DNA of 64,000 bases from Leisingera aquimarina DSM 24565. GTDB lineage: Bacteria > Pseudomonadota > Alphaproteobacteria > Rhodobacterales > Rhodobacteraceae. Below the pieces are notes generated by a model. That model was given only the letters and a program-made list of their open reading frames with translations. It ran no database searches and had not been told where the DNA came from. The stretch is taken from positions 2,079,957-2,143,956 of the forward strand of contig NZ_KI421504.1 in the NCBI RefSeq assembly GCF_000473165.1, written 5' to 3'. Shown here one piece after another: positions 10,227 through 19,143 of the stretch. The number at the start of each line of letters is the position of its first letter. Within the stretch, counting starts at the first letter, position 1. Made by a program: the position numbers and the translations under genes.

Positions 10227-10457
10227 GCTCGTTCTTTGGTTCAGCCGCTTGTGCGGGAGGCTCCTGAATGGAGGCCGGGCACAAAATCCGGCTGCTGGTA
10301 AACGGAAAATCCGGCTTTGACCATCCGGTCAGAAGGAGATTCCGCCAGCCGCAGGCAAGGTGTCGCAACAGGGCCGGGAAATTGCCGGTTTTCTGCAAGC
10401 CGGATGGTGGTCGGACCGGGCCTGCTGCAGGTGGCAGCATCTAACGGACCGCGAACC

Positions 10458-12497
10458 ATGACCTTGGACAATGACCCTCTCCTCCAACCCCTGCAGATCC
10501 GGCATCTGAGCTTGCGAAACCGGATCATGAGCACAGCCCATGCGCCCTCGTTCCAGGAGGGCGGGCATCCGCGGGACCGTTACCGGCTGTACCACGAGGA
10601 GAAGGCACGCGGCGGTATTGCGCTGACGATGATTGGTGGCTCGACCAATATCGCGCTGGACAGCCCTTCGGTCTTCGGGCAGCTCTATGCAGGTGATGAC
10701 AGTATCATCCCGTGGTTCCAGCGCCTCACAGACGGGGTGCGCAAGCATGGCGCGGCGGTGATGTGCCAGATCACCCATATGGGGCGGCGGACGGCCTGGG
10801 ATGATGGGAACTGGCTGCCGGTGCTGGGGCCGTCGGGGAGGCGGGAGCGGGCGCATAGGGCCTTTCCCAAGGTGATGGAGATGGAGGATATCTCCCGCGT
10901 CATCAAAGACTTCGCTGCCGCAGCTGAGCGCTGTCGGGCGGGCGGGTTTGATGGAATTGAGCTGCTGTCGCATTCACATCTTTTGGGGCAGTTCCTGTCG
11001 CCCTTGGTCAATGACCGTGAAGACGATTACGGTGGCTCGCTGGACAACCGGTTGCGGCTGACGCTGCAGGTGCTGGAGGCGGCACGCGAGGCGGTGGGGC
11101 CGGATCTGATCCTGGGGATGCGGGTCACCGGCGATGAGCTGATGGAAGGCGGGTTGAGTGCCGCGGAGTGCATTGAGGTTGCGCGGAAGATTGCCGCTAC
11201 CGGTGCAGTGGATTTCCTGAATGTGCTGGCGGGCGCGCCGTATGATGATCTGGGTCTTGCGGGTTGGGTGGCACCGATGGGCTTGCCCGCCGCGCCGGAT
11301 TTGAACGTTGCGGGCCGCATCCGCCAGGCAGTGGATCTGCCGGTGTTTCATGCCGGCGGCGTGGCCGACATCGCCACCGCCCGCCATGCCCTCCGCGAAG
11401 GCCAGGCCGACATGATCGGCATGACACGGGCGCATATGGCCGATCCCTATCTGGTAGCCAAACTGCGGCGCGGCGAAGAAGAGCGCATCCGCCCCTGCGT
11501 GGCGCTGGGCTATTGCGTCGACCGGGTCAATCAGGGCAAGCCCGCGGTCTGCGGCCACAATGCAGCCACAGGGCGCGAGGCGGTGATGCCGCATGTGATC
11601 GCGCCAGCGCCGGAGCGGCGCAAGGTGGTGGTGGCCGGCGGCGGTCCGGCCGGGCTGGAGGCGGCGCGGGTGGCGGCGGAACGCGGCCATCAGGTGGTGC
11701 TGTTTGAGGCGGGCGGGCGGCTCGGCGGGCAAATTGCCTTGGCGGCCAAGGGCATGACCCGGCGCCAGATTTGGGGCGTGGCGGACTGGCTGATCTCGGA
11801 AGCGGAGCGGCTGGGTGTTGAGGTGCGGCTGAATACCTACGCCGAGGCAGACGACGTGCTGGCCGAGGACCCGGACGCAGTGATTGTGGCCACGGGCGGC
11901 TGGCCGGAAGGGTTGGAGATCCCCGGCGGGCATCTGATCACCTCCGGCTGGGAGGTGCTGAGCGGCGAGGCGCGGGCCGCAGGCGAGGTGTTGCTGCTGG
12001 ATGAATGCGGCGATCACGCGGCCCTGGTCTGCGCGGATGCGATGGCGCAGGCCGGTTGCAAAGTAACGCTGGCGACGCCTGACCGAACGGCAGCGCATGA
12101 TCTGGGGCCGACCAATTCTGCAGTGGTGCTGCGCGATCTGGTGCGGCAGGGCGTCACGTTTGAGTGCCTTCTGGAACCGGTTTCCGTGGTTTCGGACGGG
12201 CGCCGCAAACGTATCACCCTGCGCCATGTCCTGACCGGCGAAGTGACGGAGCGGGTTGCGGATCATGTGGTCAGTGAGCATGGGATCACCCCTGCGGACG
12301 ATCTTTACCATGCGCTGAAGCCGCAATCGCGCAATTTGGGTCAGCTGGACCACCAGGCGATGATTGCCGGAGACAGTCCTTTTGCCGCCATCAATCCGCA
12401 GGGCAGCTTCTGGCTGGCGCGGGCCGGTGATGCGGTTTCCGGGCGCAATATGCATGCCGCCATCTATGATGCGCTGAGACTCTGCAAAGACCTCTAG
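10458..12497 (+). CDS. DgcA-like NADH:flavin oxidoreductase / N-methyl amine demethylase
   Basis: A 679-residue protein of the trimethylamine dehydrogenase/dienoyl-CoA reductase family. Residues 1 to about 370 form an FMN TIM barrel of Old Yellow Enzyme type (FDGIELLSHSHLLGQFLSP, DDYGGSLDNR). A Cys-rich Fe-S segment follows (RPCVALGYCVDRV, then C in KPAVCGHN). The C-terminal half is an FAD/NAD(P) Rossmann pair with VVVAGGGPAGLEAARVAAER. The Cys spacing resembles dimethylglycine demethylase DgcA and N-methylproline/stachydrine demethylases rather than TMADH itself. Oxidative demethylation of a methylated amine or betaine is therefore likely. The longer frame from 10317 lacks family similarity, so the ATG at 10458 is used. 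There are no associated catabolic genes nearby. Confidence 0.85.
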   Translation: MTLDNDPLLQPLQIRHLSLRNRIMSTAHAPSFQEGGHPRDRYRLYHEEKARGGIALTMIGGSTNIALDSPSVFGQLYAGDDSIIPWFQRLTDGVRKHGAAVMCQITHMGRRTAWDDGNWLPVLGPSGRRERAHRAFPKVMEMEDISRVIKDFAAAAERCRAGGFDGIELLSHSHLLGQFLSPLVNDREDDYGGSLDNRLRLTLQVLEAAREAVGPDLILGMRVTGDELMEGGLSAAECIEVARKIAATGAVDFLNVLAGAPYDDLGLAGWVAPMGLPAAPDLNVAGRIRQAVDLPVFHAGGVADIATARHALREGQADMIGMTRAHMADPYLVAKLRRGEEERIRPCVALGYCVDRVNQGKPAVCGHNAATGREAVMPHVIAPAPERRKVVVAGGGPAGLEAARVAAERGHQVVLFEAGGRLGGQIALAAKGMTRRQIWGVADWLISEAERLGVEVRLNTYAEADDVLAEDPDAVIVATGGWPEGLEIPGGHLITSGWEVLSGEARAAGEVLLLDECGDHAALVCADAMAQAGCKVTLATPDRTAAHDLGPTNSAVVLRDLVRQGVTFECLLEPVSVVSDGRRKRITLRHVLTGEVTERVADHVVSEHGITPADDLYHALKPQSRNLGQLDHQAMIAGDSPFAAINPQGSFWLARAGDAVSGRNMHAAIYDALRLCKDL

Positions 12498-12510
12498 ACG
12501 GTGGCGCAAA

Positions 12511-12586
12511 CGCCGCCGCTCAGCGCGCCGCCAGGCGCGATGCCGGGCCCAACGCCTTGCTGCGCAGGCAAGGGGGCGGGAGAACC
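12511..12586 (-). repeat. GC-rich palindromic intergenic repeat, family B, copy 2
   Basis: On the minus strand it reads GGTTCTCCCGCCCCCTTGCC, then GGCGTTGGGCCCGGCA. This matches the start and internal block of the copy at 48809. The distal end is degenerate. Confidence 0.55.
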
Positions 12587-12686
12587 AGGGCGGTGATGAA
12601 ACGCCGCGTTCTGCGGCTGAGCCCCGGCAGCTTTGGCAGGGGGCGGACAGCGCCGGGCAGGCCAGCGCCGTGTCCGGTGGCAATTG

Positions 12687-12911
12687 TCAGGCGATAATAT
12701 CCGGGGTCAGCCGGTCTTCGATCAAGGCGATCTTGTCCTTGAGGACGAGCTTTTGTTTCTTCAGGCGGCGGATTGTCAGCTGGTCGCTGGTCGGGCGCTC
12801 TTCCAGCGCGCCGATTGCTTCGTCCAGATCACGGTGCTGCCTGCGGAAAACCTCCAGCTCAACCTTAAGGACCTCATCGGTCTTCATCGACACATCTGTG
12901 GGTGCGTTCAT
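12687..12911 (-). CDS. YdcH/DUF465 family small protein
   Basis: A 74-residue, charged, helical protein matching the DUF465 (YdcH) family: a basic/acidic coiled-coil hairpin with FRRQHRDLDEAI near the N-terminus and RRLKKQKLVLKDKIALIED at the C-terminus. Members are cytosolic and of unknown function, common across Proteobacteria. It is divergent from the hsp20 unit; the 181-bp gap holds the heat-shock-type promoter of that unit. Confidence 0.88.
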   Translation of the reverse strand: MNAPTDVSMKTDEVLKVELEVFRRQHRDLDEAIGALEERPTSDQLTIRRLKKQKLVLKDKIALIEDRLTPDIIA

Positions 12912-12995
12912 TGGCGACTCAGTAAAGCTTATGAATGAAGTGAGGCTGAAGATACTTCCTTAACCGCTTTTCCGCTAGACCTATGGGCACATGCA

Positions 12996-13024
12996 CTTGT
13001 GAAACCAGCAGGAACTTCCCATAT
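12996..13024 (+). promoter_or_regulatory. Putative RpoH (sigma-32) promoter of hsp20
   Basis: CTTGTG (12996-13001), a 16-bp spacer, then CCCATATT (from 13018) closely resemble the sigma-32 consensus CTTGAA / CCCCATnT. It lies about 70 bp before the hsp20 start, as expected for a heat-shock gene. Confidence 0.65.
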
Positions 13025-13092
13025 TCTTCTGGAAGCGGCCGCCGGATACGGGGCCGCGCGCATCCGTCGCTTTGGCATAAAGGACGAACACC

Positions 13093-13506
13093 GTGTCGAA
13101 ACTAACTTTGGGCTCTTACCCGCATATGCTGGGGTTTGAGCAGCTGGAACGCCTGCTGGAACGCTCGGCCAAATCGGGCAACGAAGGCTATCCTCCCTAT
13201 AATATCGAACAGACTTCCGATCATTCCTACCGCATCACCCTGGCCGTGGCCGGCTTTGCCGAAGAGGACCTGGCGATCACCGTCGAGGACCGCCAGCTGG
13301 TGATCCGCGGCCGCCAGCGCGACGATAGCGAGGGGCGGGTGTTCCTGCACCGCGGCATCGCGGCGCGCCAGTTCCAGCGCATGTTTGTGCTGGCCGATGG
13401 CGTTGAAGTGGGCGAGGCAGTGATGGAAAACGGGCTGTTGCATGTGGATCTGACCCGTGCCCGGCCCGAAACCGTGGTTCAGACAATCAGTATCAAAAAG
13501 GGGTAA
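13093..13506 (+). CDS. Hsp20/alpha-crystallin family small heat-shock protein
   Basis: A 137-residue IbpA-type small chaperone that holds unfolding proteins in large oligomers. The alpha-crystallin domain (about 35-125) is clear: YRITLAVAGFAEEDLAITVE, then LVIRGRQ, FLHRGIAARQFQRMFVLADG and ENGLLHVDL. The start is GTG. The following DUF1150 gene begins five bases after the stop, so the two are co-transcribed. An RpoH-type promoter is found about 70 bp upstream. Confidence 0.95.
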   Translation: MSKLTLGSYPHMLGFEQLERLLERSAKSGNEGYPPYNIEQTSDHSYRITLAVAGFAEEDLAITVEDRQLVIRGRQRDDSEGRVFLHRGIAARQFQRMFVLADGVEVGEAVMENGLLHVDLTRARPETVVQTISIKKG

Positions 13507-13511
13507 GAGCA

Positions 13512-13736
13512 ATGCATACACCGTTTGATTTCAGCCAGGGCGCCGACCGGACCGTCTATGTAAAGGCGGTTGCGGTGGCAGATCTTCCCAAGGACGTGCA
13601 GGAAAGCGCCGGCGGCCACGCGCAGCTTTATGCGGTGCATGACGCCGAGGGCAGCCAGCTGGCGCTGGTGGCCGACCGGCGTCTGGCCTATGTGCTGGCA
13701 CGCCAGAACGACATGACACCGGTTTCGGTGCATTGA
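13512..13736 (+). CDS. DUF1150 family protein
   Basis: A 74-residue protein matching DUF1150, a family typically found beside hsp20 in alphaproteobacteria. It has LYAVHDAEGSQLALVADRRL and the C-terminal AYVLARQNDMTPVSVH. Function is unknown. Its tight spacing to hsp20 and the shared promoter suggest a heat-shock role. A hairpin terminator follows at 13789. Confidence 0.9.
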   Translation: MHTPFDFSQGADRTVYVKAVAVADLPKDVQESAGGHAQLYAVHDAEGSQLALVADRRLAYVLARQNDMTPVSVH

Positions 13737-13788
13737 CCCCCGGGTAACCGGGACGTATCCGCTGGAAAGCGCTTGATTTTCCCAACAG

Positions 13789-13820
13789 CAGGCTCCCATT
13801 TGGGGGCCTGAATTGTTTAG
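13789..13820 (+). terminator. Terminator after hsp20-DUF1150
   Basis: A 9-bp stem (13789-13797 with 13802-13810, loop ATTT) is followed by AATTGTTT. Confidence 0.65.
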
Positions 13821-13848
13821 AGAACCAGGTTCAAGGAAGGCGCATTTG

Positions 13849-14991
13849 ATGTTCCGTACAATCCGCTCGGTCGCCGCGGCTTTGGGGCTTGCCCTGCTGG
13901 CTGCTCCGGCTGCTGCCGATCCGTTTGTCAAATGCGTGCAGGGGCAGCTGGCGGGGCTGGGATTTGACCCCGGTCCTGCAAACGGCGCGCTGTCGCAGGC
14001 AACACTGCACGCCTGGACGTCGATGCGGCAGAGTCAGGCGGCGGCAAAGGCCGGACACCTTGCGAACCTGCCTGCGCTGACGCAGAAAACCGCGATCCAT
14101 TGGTGCCGGGAGCTGCCGGCGTTGAAATCCGGTCTGGAAAAACACTTGCCGTCGGCAGCCCCGGCCCAGATTCTGGCGGATACGCCCAACGCGGAAAAAG
14201 GCGTCCGGCAGGCGTATGCGCGAACCCTGCGGTTCATGGAAAAGGAATACGGGATCGTTCTGGCCGGCAATATCGGCATCGCGGCTGCGGGCAACACCAA
14301 GACGGTTCAAACCTATGTGCGCCGCCTGCTCAGCCGGATGTCCAAGGCCCGGTTCAACCCGGACGCCGCCATTGCCAGCCATTGCAACAAACCCTTTGGC
14401 GTCGCGGGGGCTGCCTATCTGAAGTTCATGTATATCTGCTGGGACAATCCGCATCAGGCGGACAAAGCCTGGCTTAAGCGCTCGCGCAAATGGCTGGGGG
14501 CAATGATGGCGCATGAATATATGCATCTGGTTCAGGCGGAACTGGGCGGTGCCCGCTCAGAAGGGTTCAACGGGGCGGCTGTGCGGCGCCGGATGGGGCC
14601 GTCCTGGATGGTGGAGGGCGGCGCCGAACTGGTTGCGGCGCGGTTTGGAAAGAAGGCCTTGCGTCTGCGTGCGCCGGGCCTGTCCGAGCTGCGGGATGCG
14701 TCCCTGCAATCGAAGCAAAGCCTGAGGGCGATGCGCGCGCCCAGGACGGTCCGCACCGAAGGTGATTATGACTATTCGCATTTTGCAGTGCATATTCTGA
14801 CCCGTATACATGGCGAGGATGCCCTGTTCGGGTTCTGGCGGCTGCTCAGCACCGGCAAGAGCTGGGATCACGCGTTTCAGGAGGCATTCGGTACCGGCTT
14901 GGACGCATTCGAAGCGCAGGTTATGGAGTTGCGCAAGACACCCGGGGCCGCAAGGGCCTATATTGCACAAATGCGGCGGAGGAACGCGTGA
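13849..14991 (+). CDS. Secreted putative metallopeptidase-like protein (HEYMH)
   Basis: About 380 residues with a signal peptide (ALGLALLAAPAAAD). The first part (FVKCVQGQLAGLGFDPGPAN, then GALSQATLHAW) resembles a short peptidoglycan-binding repeat. The second half has AHEYMHLVQAEL and, some 35 residues later, MVEGGAELVAARFG. This HExxH...E arrangement matches gluzincin/MA-clan zinc peptidases. It is likely periplasmic; the substrate is unknown. The start is placed at the second Met of the frame so that the signal peptide is at the N-terminus. Its stop overlaps the next start by one base (TGATG). Confidence 0.7.
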   Translation: MFRTIRSVAAALGLALLAAPAAADPFVKCVQGQLAGLGFDPGPANGALSQATLHAWTSMRQSQAAAKAGHLANLPALTQKTAIHWCRELPALKSGLEKHLPSAAPAQILADTPNAEKGVRQAYARTLRFMEKEYGIVLAGNIGIAAAGNTKTVQTYVRRLLSRMSKARFNPDAAIASHCNKPFGVAGAAYLKFMYICWDNPHQADKAWLKRSRKWLGAMMAHEYMHLVQAELGGARSEGFNGAAVRRRMGPSWMVEGGAELVAARFGKKALRLRAPGLSELRDASLQSKQSLRAMRAPRTVRTEGDYDYSHFAVHILTRIHGEDALFGFWRLLSTGKSWDHAFQEAFGTGLDAFEAQVMELRKTPGAARAYIAQMRRRNA

Positions 14992-15875
14992 TGACAGACT
15001 TCAACTTTGACTGGGTGGACGCATTCTCGGGCCGCGCTTTTGGCGGCAATGGCTGTGCGGTGGTGCATGGCGGCGCGCATCTGCCGGAGGCGGTTTGCTC
15101 CGCTTATGTGCGGGAGACATCGCTGGTGGAATGCACCTTTACCGGCCCGTCTGACGTGGCGGATGTGAAGGTGCGCTATTTCCTGGCCAGCCGCGAGATC
15201 CCCTTTGCCGGCCATCCGACCATTGCCACGGTGGCGGCAATGCGGGACCGGGGGCTGATCGCCGGGGACAGCATCACGCTGGAAACCGGGGCGGGGATCG
15301 TGCCGGTGACGCTGGAGGGCGATCTGATTTCGATGACCCAGGTGGCGCCGGAATTTGGTCCCTTTGCCGATCCCGCACTGGTGGCGGCGGCCGTGTCGCT
15401 GCCGGTGGAGGCGATCGTGGGCCACCCGCAGAAGGTTTCGACCGGGTTGCCGTTCTGCGTGACGGTGCTGCGCGACCGCGCGGCGCTGGAGGCGGCAGAG
15501 CTGAACCTGGAGGCGCTGGCGGCGCTGGGCCAGTCGCTGGGCGCGGACGGCATCGACATGATGGAGCCGTTTCTGGTTACGCTGGAGGGCGCAACCGAGG
15601 CGGGCGATACGTTTTCGCGCTTGCTGATGGCGCCGCCCAGCCCGCCGGAGGACCCGTTCACCGGGTCCGCGACCGGCGCCATGGCGTCTTATCTGTGGCG
15701 TCACGGGCTGATGGAGAAGGCAGAGTTTGCGGCTGAGCAGGGCCATGGCCTTGGCCGTCCCGGCCAGGCACGGGTGGCGCGGGTTGGCCCGGCAGATGCG
15801 ATTGAGGGCGTGCAGGTGGCAGGCGAAGGCTTTGTGCTGATGCGCGGCACGGTGGACCTGCCGGACAGCGCATAA
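14991..15875 (+). CDS. PhzF family isomerase/epimerase-like protein
   Basis: About 294 residues of the PhzF superfamily, whose diaminopimelate-epimerase fold catalyses isomerisations. DWVDAFSGRAFGGNGCAVV and the second glycine-rich segment DPFTGSATGAMASYLW are the two signature loops. ASREIPFAGHPTIATVAAM matches the conserved GHPT motif. ETSLVECTF shows the probable catalytic acid residue region. It is a general PhzF protein, not in a phenazine cluster, so the substrate is unknown. It is coupled to the upstream secreted protein by a one-base overlap. Confidence 0.88.
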   Translation: MTDFNFDWVDAFSGRAFGGNGCAVVHGGAHLPEAVCSAYVRETSLVECTFTGPSDVADVKVRYFLASREIPFAGHPTIATVAAMRDRGLIAGDSITLETGAGIVPVTLEGDLISMTQVAPEFGPFADPALVAAAVSLPVEAIVGHPQKVSTGLPFCVTVLRDRAALEAAELNLEALAALGQSLGADGIDMMEPFLVTLEGATEAGDTFSRLLMAPPSPPEDPFTGSATGAMASYLWRHGLMEKAEFAAEQGHGLGRPGQARVARVGPADAIEGVQVAGEGFVLMRGTVDLPDSA

Positions 15876-16065
15876 CATTCAGGGGATCTGCTGTAGCGTC
15901 CTGGCAGATCCTGTTGCGCGCCTTGAGGTATTTTGAACGCCGAGGACGCGGGGCTGCTTCTGTCCAAGGGGGCGGCGGGACGCGCTTTTCCTTTACCGAA
16001 TTTTAGAGAGGCATGGCGGATAGTCTCAAAAGTCCGCATTTGCCTCAAAATAGGGAAAGTAAGAA

Positions 16066-17295
16066 TTGCTTCAAAATCAAACGCCTCAACCACCTCAATT
16101 GCGTCGGCATTCAGACACGCAAGACGCAGAAAGACTGGTCCAGCTGGCAAAATCCGAATCGCTGGGCGATGGCGGCATCCGGACCTCGCAGATCCTTTCG
16201 GACGCGCTGGCGGCAGACCCATGCCACCATGAAGCGCAGGTTCTGCAGGAGCGGCTGCATCAGGCGTTTGTGCCCCGCTGGCATTTCCCGATGCTCGCCG
16301 ACAAGGCCCGCAACCGCGCCTACGCCAAGGCCATCGCGGCCAAGGTGCGGCCGGGCGACGTGGTGCTGGATATTGGCTGCGGTGCGGGTTTGACGGCGAT
16401 GCTGGCAGCGCGGGCCGGCGCCAAACATGTCTACACTTGCGAGCAGCAGCCGCTGATTGCCCAGGCCGCAACCCGCGTCATCGCCCAGAACGGTCTGACC
16501 GACCGTATTACGGTCATACCGAAATGGTCCCACGATATTGTTGTTGGCGAGGACATTCCGGAGCGGGCGGATGTGGTGATTTCAGAGATCGTCGATACTG
16601 TCTTGCTCGGCGAGGGGGCGCTGGCGACACTGACCCATGCGATGGGCGCGCTGGCCAAGCCGGAGGCGCGGGCGGTGCCTGAACGGGGAACGCTGAAGGC
16701 GCAACCGGTGGAAAGCGGTGATCTGCTGGACCTTTGGCGGCCGCAGGAGGCGGAAGGGTTCGACCTGAGCGCCTTTCACCCCTTTGCACGCTTGGCCCAG
16801 CTGACGCCGAATGATCTGGAAACCTGTGCGCTGCAGCCTTTGGGGACGGTGACCGACCTGTTTCAATTTGATTTCACCCGGCCAAACATAAACCCGGCGC
16901 GTGCAACCAAGGATCTTGTCTGTACCGGCGCCGGCACCATTCATGCGGTCTTTGTCAGTTTTGAGATGGAACTGGCCCCCGGCATTCTGGTGGCAAATGA
17001 TCTGCGGTCCGGCGGCCATTGGGGGCGGACGGCGTTTCTGCTGGATCAGCCGGTGTTTGCGGAGGCCGGCGCGCAATTGCGTGTGACCGCGCAGCATGAT
17101 GCGTCGCAGCTGAGCCTTTCGGTGCATGAATTGGCACACCGTCCTGAAGTTGCGGAGCCTGCTACCCTTTGGATGACCGGGGCTTGGAAAGGCGGGTACA
17201 CTCTGCGGGCCGGCAGCGGTGCAGATGTTCCGGCGCCAGTGGTGTGGGCTCCGTCCGATGCCAAGGCCGTGCCTCTGGGGCAGTCCTTCCACTAG
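16066..17295 (+). CDS. PRMT-like SAM-dependent methyltransferase
   Basis: About 409 residues. The SAM site is clear: VVLDIGCGAGLTAMLAARAG, then TCEQQP. SEIVDTVLLGEG resembles the double-Glu loop of protein arginine methyltransferases (PRMT7 type). The C-terminal region is a beta-barrel-like extension (FEMELAPGILVANDLRSGG, HWGRTAFLLDQPV), as in PRMTs. The first about 60 residues are TPR-like or linker. The only plausible starts are the TTG at 16066, which follows AGGGAAAG, or an unseen downstream codon. The target protein is unknown. Bacterial PRMT-like proteins of this kind are poorly characterised. Confidence 0.75.
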   Translation: MLQNQTPQPPQLRRHSDTQDAERLVQLAKSESLGDGGIRTSQILSDALAADPCHHEAQVLQERLHQAFVPRWHFPMLADKARNRAYAKAIAAKVRPGDVVLDIGCGAGLTAMLAARAGAKHVYTCEQQPLIAQAATRVIAQNGLTDRITVIPKWSHDIVVGEDIPERADVVISEIVDTVLLGEGALATLTHAMGALAKPEARAVPERGTLKAQPVESGDLLDLWRPQEAEGFDLSAFHPFARLAQLTPNDLETCALQPLGTVTDLFQFDFTRPNINPARATKDLVCTGAGTIHAVFVSFEMELAPGILVANDLRSGGHWGRTAFLLDQPVFAEAGAQLRVTAQHDASQLSLSVHELAHRPEVAEPATLWMTGAWKGGYTLRAGSGADVPAPVVWAPSDAKAVPLGQSFH

Positions 17296-17310
17296 CGCCG
17301 GAAAGCGGGT

Positions 17311-17379
17311 GCCGGAATTATGCGATAATTCCGGCCCGGAAAACAGGTGTTTTCCGTGACGTTTCCCGCGCCGGGAAAC
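17311..17379. repeat. Triple-hairpin intergenic element, family D, copy 1
   Basis: Three consecutive hairpins: an 11-bp stem with loop GCG (17311-17335), an 8-bp CGGAAAAC/GTTTTCCG stem with loop AGGT (17337-17356), and an 8-bp GTTTCCCG/CGGGAAAC stem (17361-17379). The same order and the GGAAAACAGGTGTTTTCC core recur at 45988-46077. Confidence 0.7.
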
Positions 17380-17383
17380 GGAA

Positions 17384-17417
17384 GCGGCCCGCCAATTGGC
17401 GGGCCGCTTTCTTGTTT
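17384..17417. terminator. Perfect 24-nt palindromic terminator between convergent genes
   Basis: Positions 17384-17407 form a perfect 12+12 palindrome rich in GC, followed on the plus strand by TTTCTTGTTT. It lies between the convergent methyltransferase and sat-cysC genes and could serve both. Confidence 0.75.
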
Positions 17418-17433
17418 CACATTGCCGTCGGGA

Positions 17434-19143
17434 TCAGCCGGAGATCAGACCCATGCTTTCCAGCTTGAGCAGCACCTGGTGGGCGCAGTTGTCGACGTCG
17501 ACATTTTCAGTCTCGACCGACAGTTCCGGGTTTGCGGGCACGTCGTAGGGGTCAGAGATGCCGGTGAACTCCTTGATCTTGCCTTCGCGGGCCAGCTTGT
17601 AGAGGCCCTTGCGGTCGCGGCGTTCGCATTCCTCGATCGTGGTGGCAACGTGCACTTCGACAAAAGCGCCGAAGGCTTCGACGTCTTCGCGCACGGCACG
17701 GCGGGTCGTGGCATAAGGCGCGATCGGGGCACAGATGGCGATGCCGCCGTTCTTGGTGATCTCAGACGCCACATAGCCGATGCGGCGGATGTTGAGGTCG
17801 CGGTGCTCTTTCGAGAAGCCCAGCTCAGAGCTGAGGTTTTTCCGCACGATGTCGCCATCCAACAGGGTTACGGGACGGCCGCCCATTTCCATCAGCTTAA
17901 CCATCAGCGCGTTGGCGATGGTGGATTTGCCGGAGCCGGAGAAGCCGGTGAAGAACACGGTGAAGCCCTGCTTGGAGCGCGGCGGCTTGGTGCGGCGCAG
18001 TTCCTTGACCACCTCGGGGAAGGAGAACCACTCGGGGATTTCCAGGCCTTCGGCCAGGCGGCGGCGCAGTTCGGTGCCGGAGATGTTGAGGATGGTGACG
18101 TTGTCGCGGTCGGCGATTTCGTCGTTCGGCTCGTACTGGGCGCGTTCCTGCACATAGACCATGTGCTTGAAATCAACCATTTCGCAGCCGATTTCGGACT
18201 GGTTGGCGCGGTAAAGCTCCTGGGCATCGTAGGGGCCGTAGAAGTCTTCGCCAGCCGAGTTTTTGCCGGGGCCCGCGTGGTCGCGGCCAACGATGAAATG
18301 GGTGCAGCCGTGGTTGGCGCGGATCAGGCCGTGCCAGACAGCTTCGCGCGGGCCGGCCATGCGCATCGCCAGGTTCAACAGCGACATCGAGGTGGTGGCG
18401 GCCGGGTATTTGTCCAGCACCGCCTCGTAGCAGCGCACGCGGGTGAAGTGGTCGACGTCGCCCGGTTTGGTCATGCCGACCACCGGATGGATCAGCAGGT
18501 TGGCCTGGGCCTCCTTGGCGGCGCGGAAGGTCAGTTCCTGGTGGGCGCGGTGCAGCGGATTGCGGGTCTGGAACGCAACCACTTTGCGCCAGCCGACTTT
18601 GCGGAAATAGGCGCGCAACTCGTTCGGGGTGTCGCGGCGGCCGCGGAAGTCATAGTGGACGGGCTGCTGAATGCCGGTGACCGGACCGCCGAGGTAGATC
18701 TTGCCGGCCTGGTTGTGCAGGTAGTTCACCGCCGGGTGCGCGTCGTCATCGGCGCCGAATACCTTCTCCGCTTCGCGCGATTTGTTCGGCTCCCAGCGGT
18801 CAGTGACGGTCATGGTGCCCAGGATCACGCCTTCCTGGTCGCGCAGGGCGATGTCCTGGCCGATTTCGATGCTGCCGGCAAAATCTTCGGACACATCCAG
18901 AGTGACCGGCATCGGCCACAGGGAGCCGTCGGCCAGGCGCATGTTTTCGACAACACCGTTATAGTCGTCTTCCGACAGGAACCCTTTGAGCGGGTTGAAG
19001 CCGCCGTTCATCAGCAGTTCCAGGTCGCAGATCTGGCGCGGGGACAGGTCCCAGCTGGTGAGGCCGGCAGCTTCGACCTTCAGTTTCTGTGCGCTTTCGT
19101 AGGAAACATAGAGCTCTGGAATGGGAGCCAGGTTGCTTTGCAT
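17434..19143 (-). CDS. Bifunctional sulfate adenylyltransferase / APS kinase
   Basis: From the ATG at 19143 the product has 569 residues, the usual size. Residues 1 to about 385 are ATP sulfurylase (QTRNPLHRAHQ, GRDHAGPG), making APS from sulfate and ATP. The rest is APS kinase with the P-loop GFSGSGKST and LDGDIVRKNL, making PAPS. The enzyme activates sulfate for assimilation or sulfation. A weak ribosome site (ACAGGA) precedes the ATG. There is no stop codon between the upstream MarR-type gene and this ATG, so a 691-696-residue fusion starting at 19509 or 19524 is also possible. See the upstream regulator and the finding. Confidence 0.93.
   Translation of the reverse strand: MQSNLAPIPELYVSYESAQKLKVEAAGLTSWDLSPRQICDLELLMNGGFNPLKGFLSEDDYNGVVENMRLADGSLWPMPVTLDVSEDFAGSIEIGQDIALRDQEGVILGTMTVTDRWEPNKSREAEKVFGADDDAHPAVNYLHNQAGKIYLGGPVTGIQQPVHYDFRGRRDTPNELRAYFRKVGWRKVVAFQTRNPLHRAHQELTFRAAKEAQANLLIHPVVGMTKPGDVDHFTRVRCYEAVLDKYPAATTSMSLLNLAMRMAGPREAVWHGLIRANHGCTHFIVGRDHAGPGKNSAGEDFYGPYDAQELYRANQSEIGCEMVDFKHMVYVQERAQYEPNDEIADRDNVTILNISGTELRRRLAEGLEIPEWFSFPEVVKELRRTKPPRSKQGFTVFFTGFSGSGKSTIANALMVKLMEMGGRPVTLLDGDIVRKNLSSELGFSKEHRDLNIRRIGYVASEITKNGGIAICAPIAPYATTRRAVREDVEAFGAFVEVHVATTIEECERRDRKGLYKLAREGKIKEFTGISDPYDVPANPELSVETENVDVDNCAHQVLLKLESMGLISG

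Noticed and set aside
10227..10457. A possible riboswitch between uraA and the flavoprotein gene
   Set aside because: Some hairpins exist (for example around 10380), but no known riboswitch core could be matched.
10974..12683. A 569-codon minus-strand frame opposite the DgcA-like gene
   Set aside because: Antisense shadow with Arg/His-rich content; the plus-strand gene is a clear flavoprotein.
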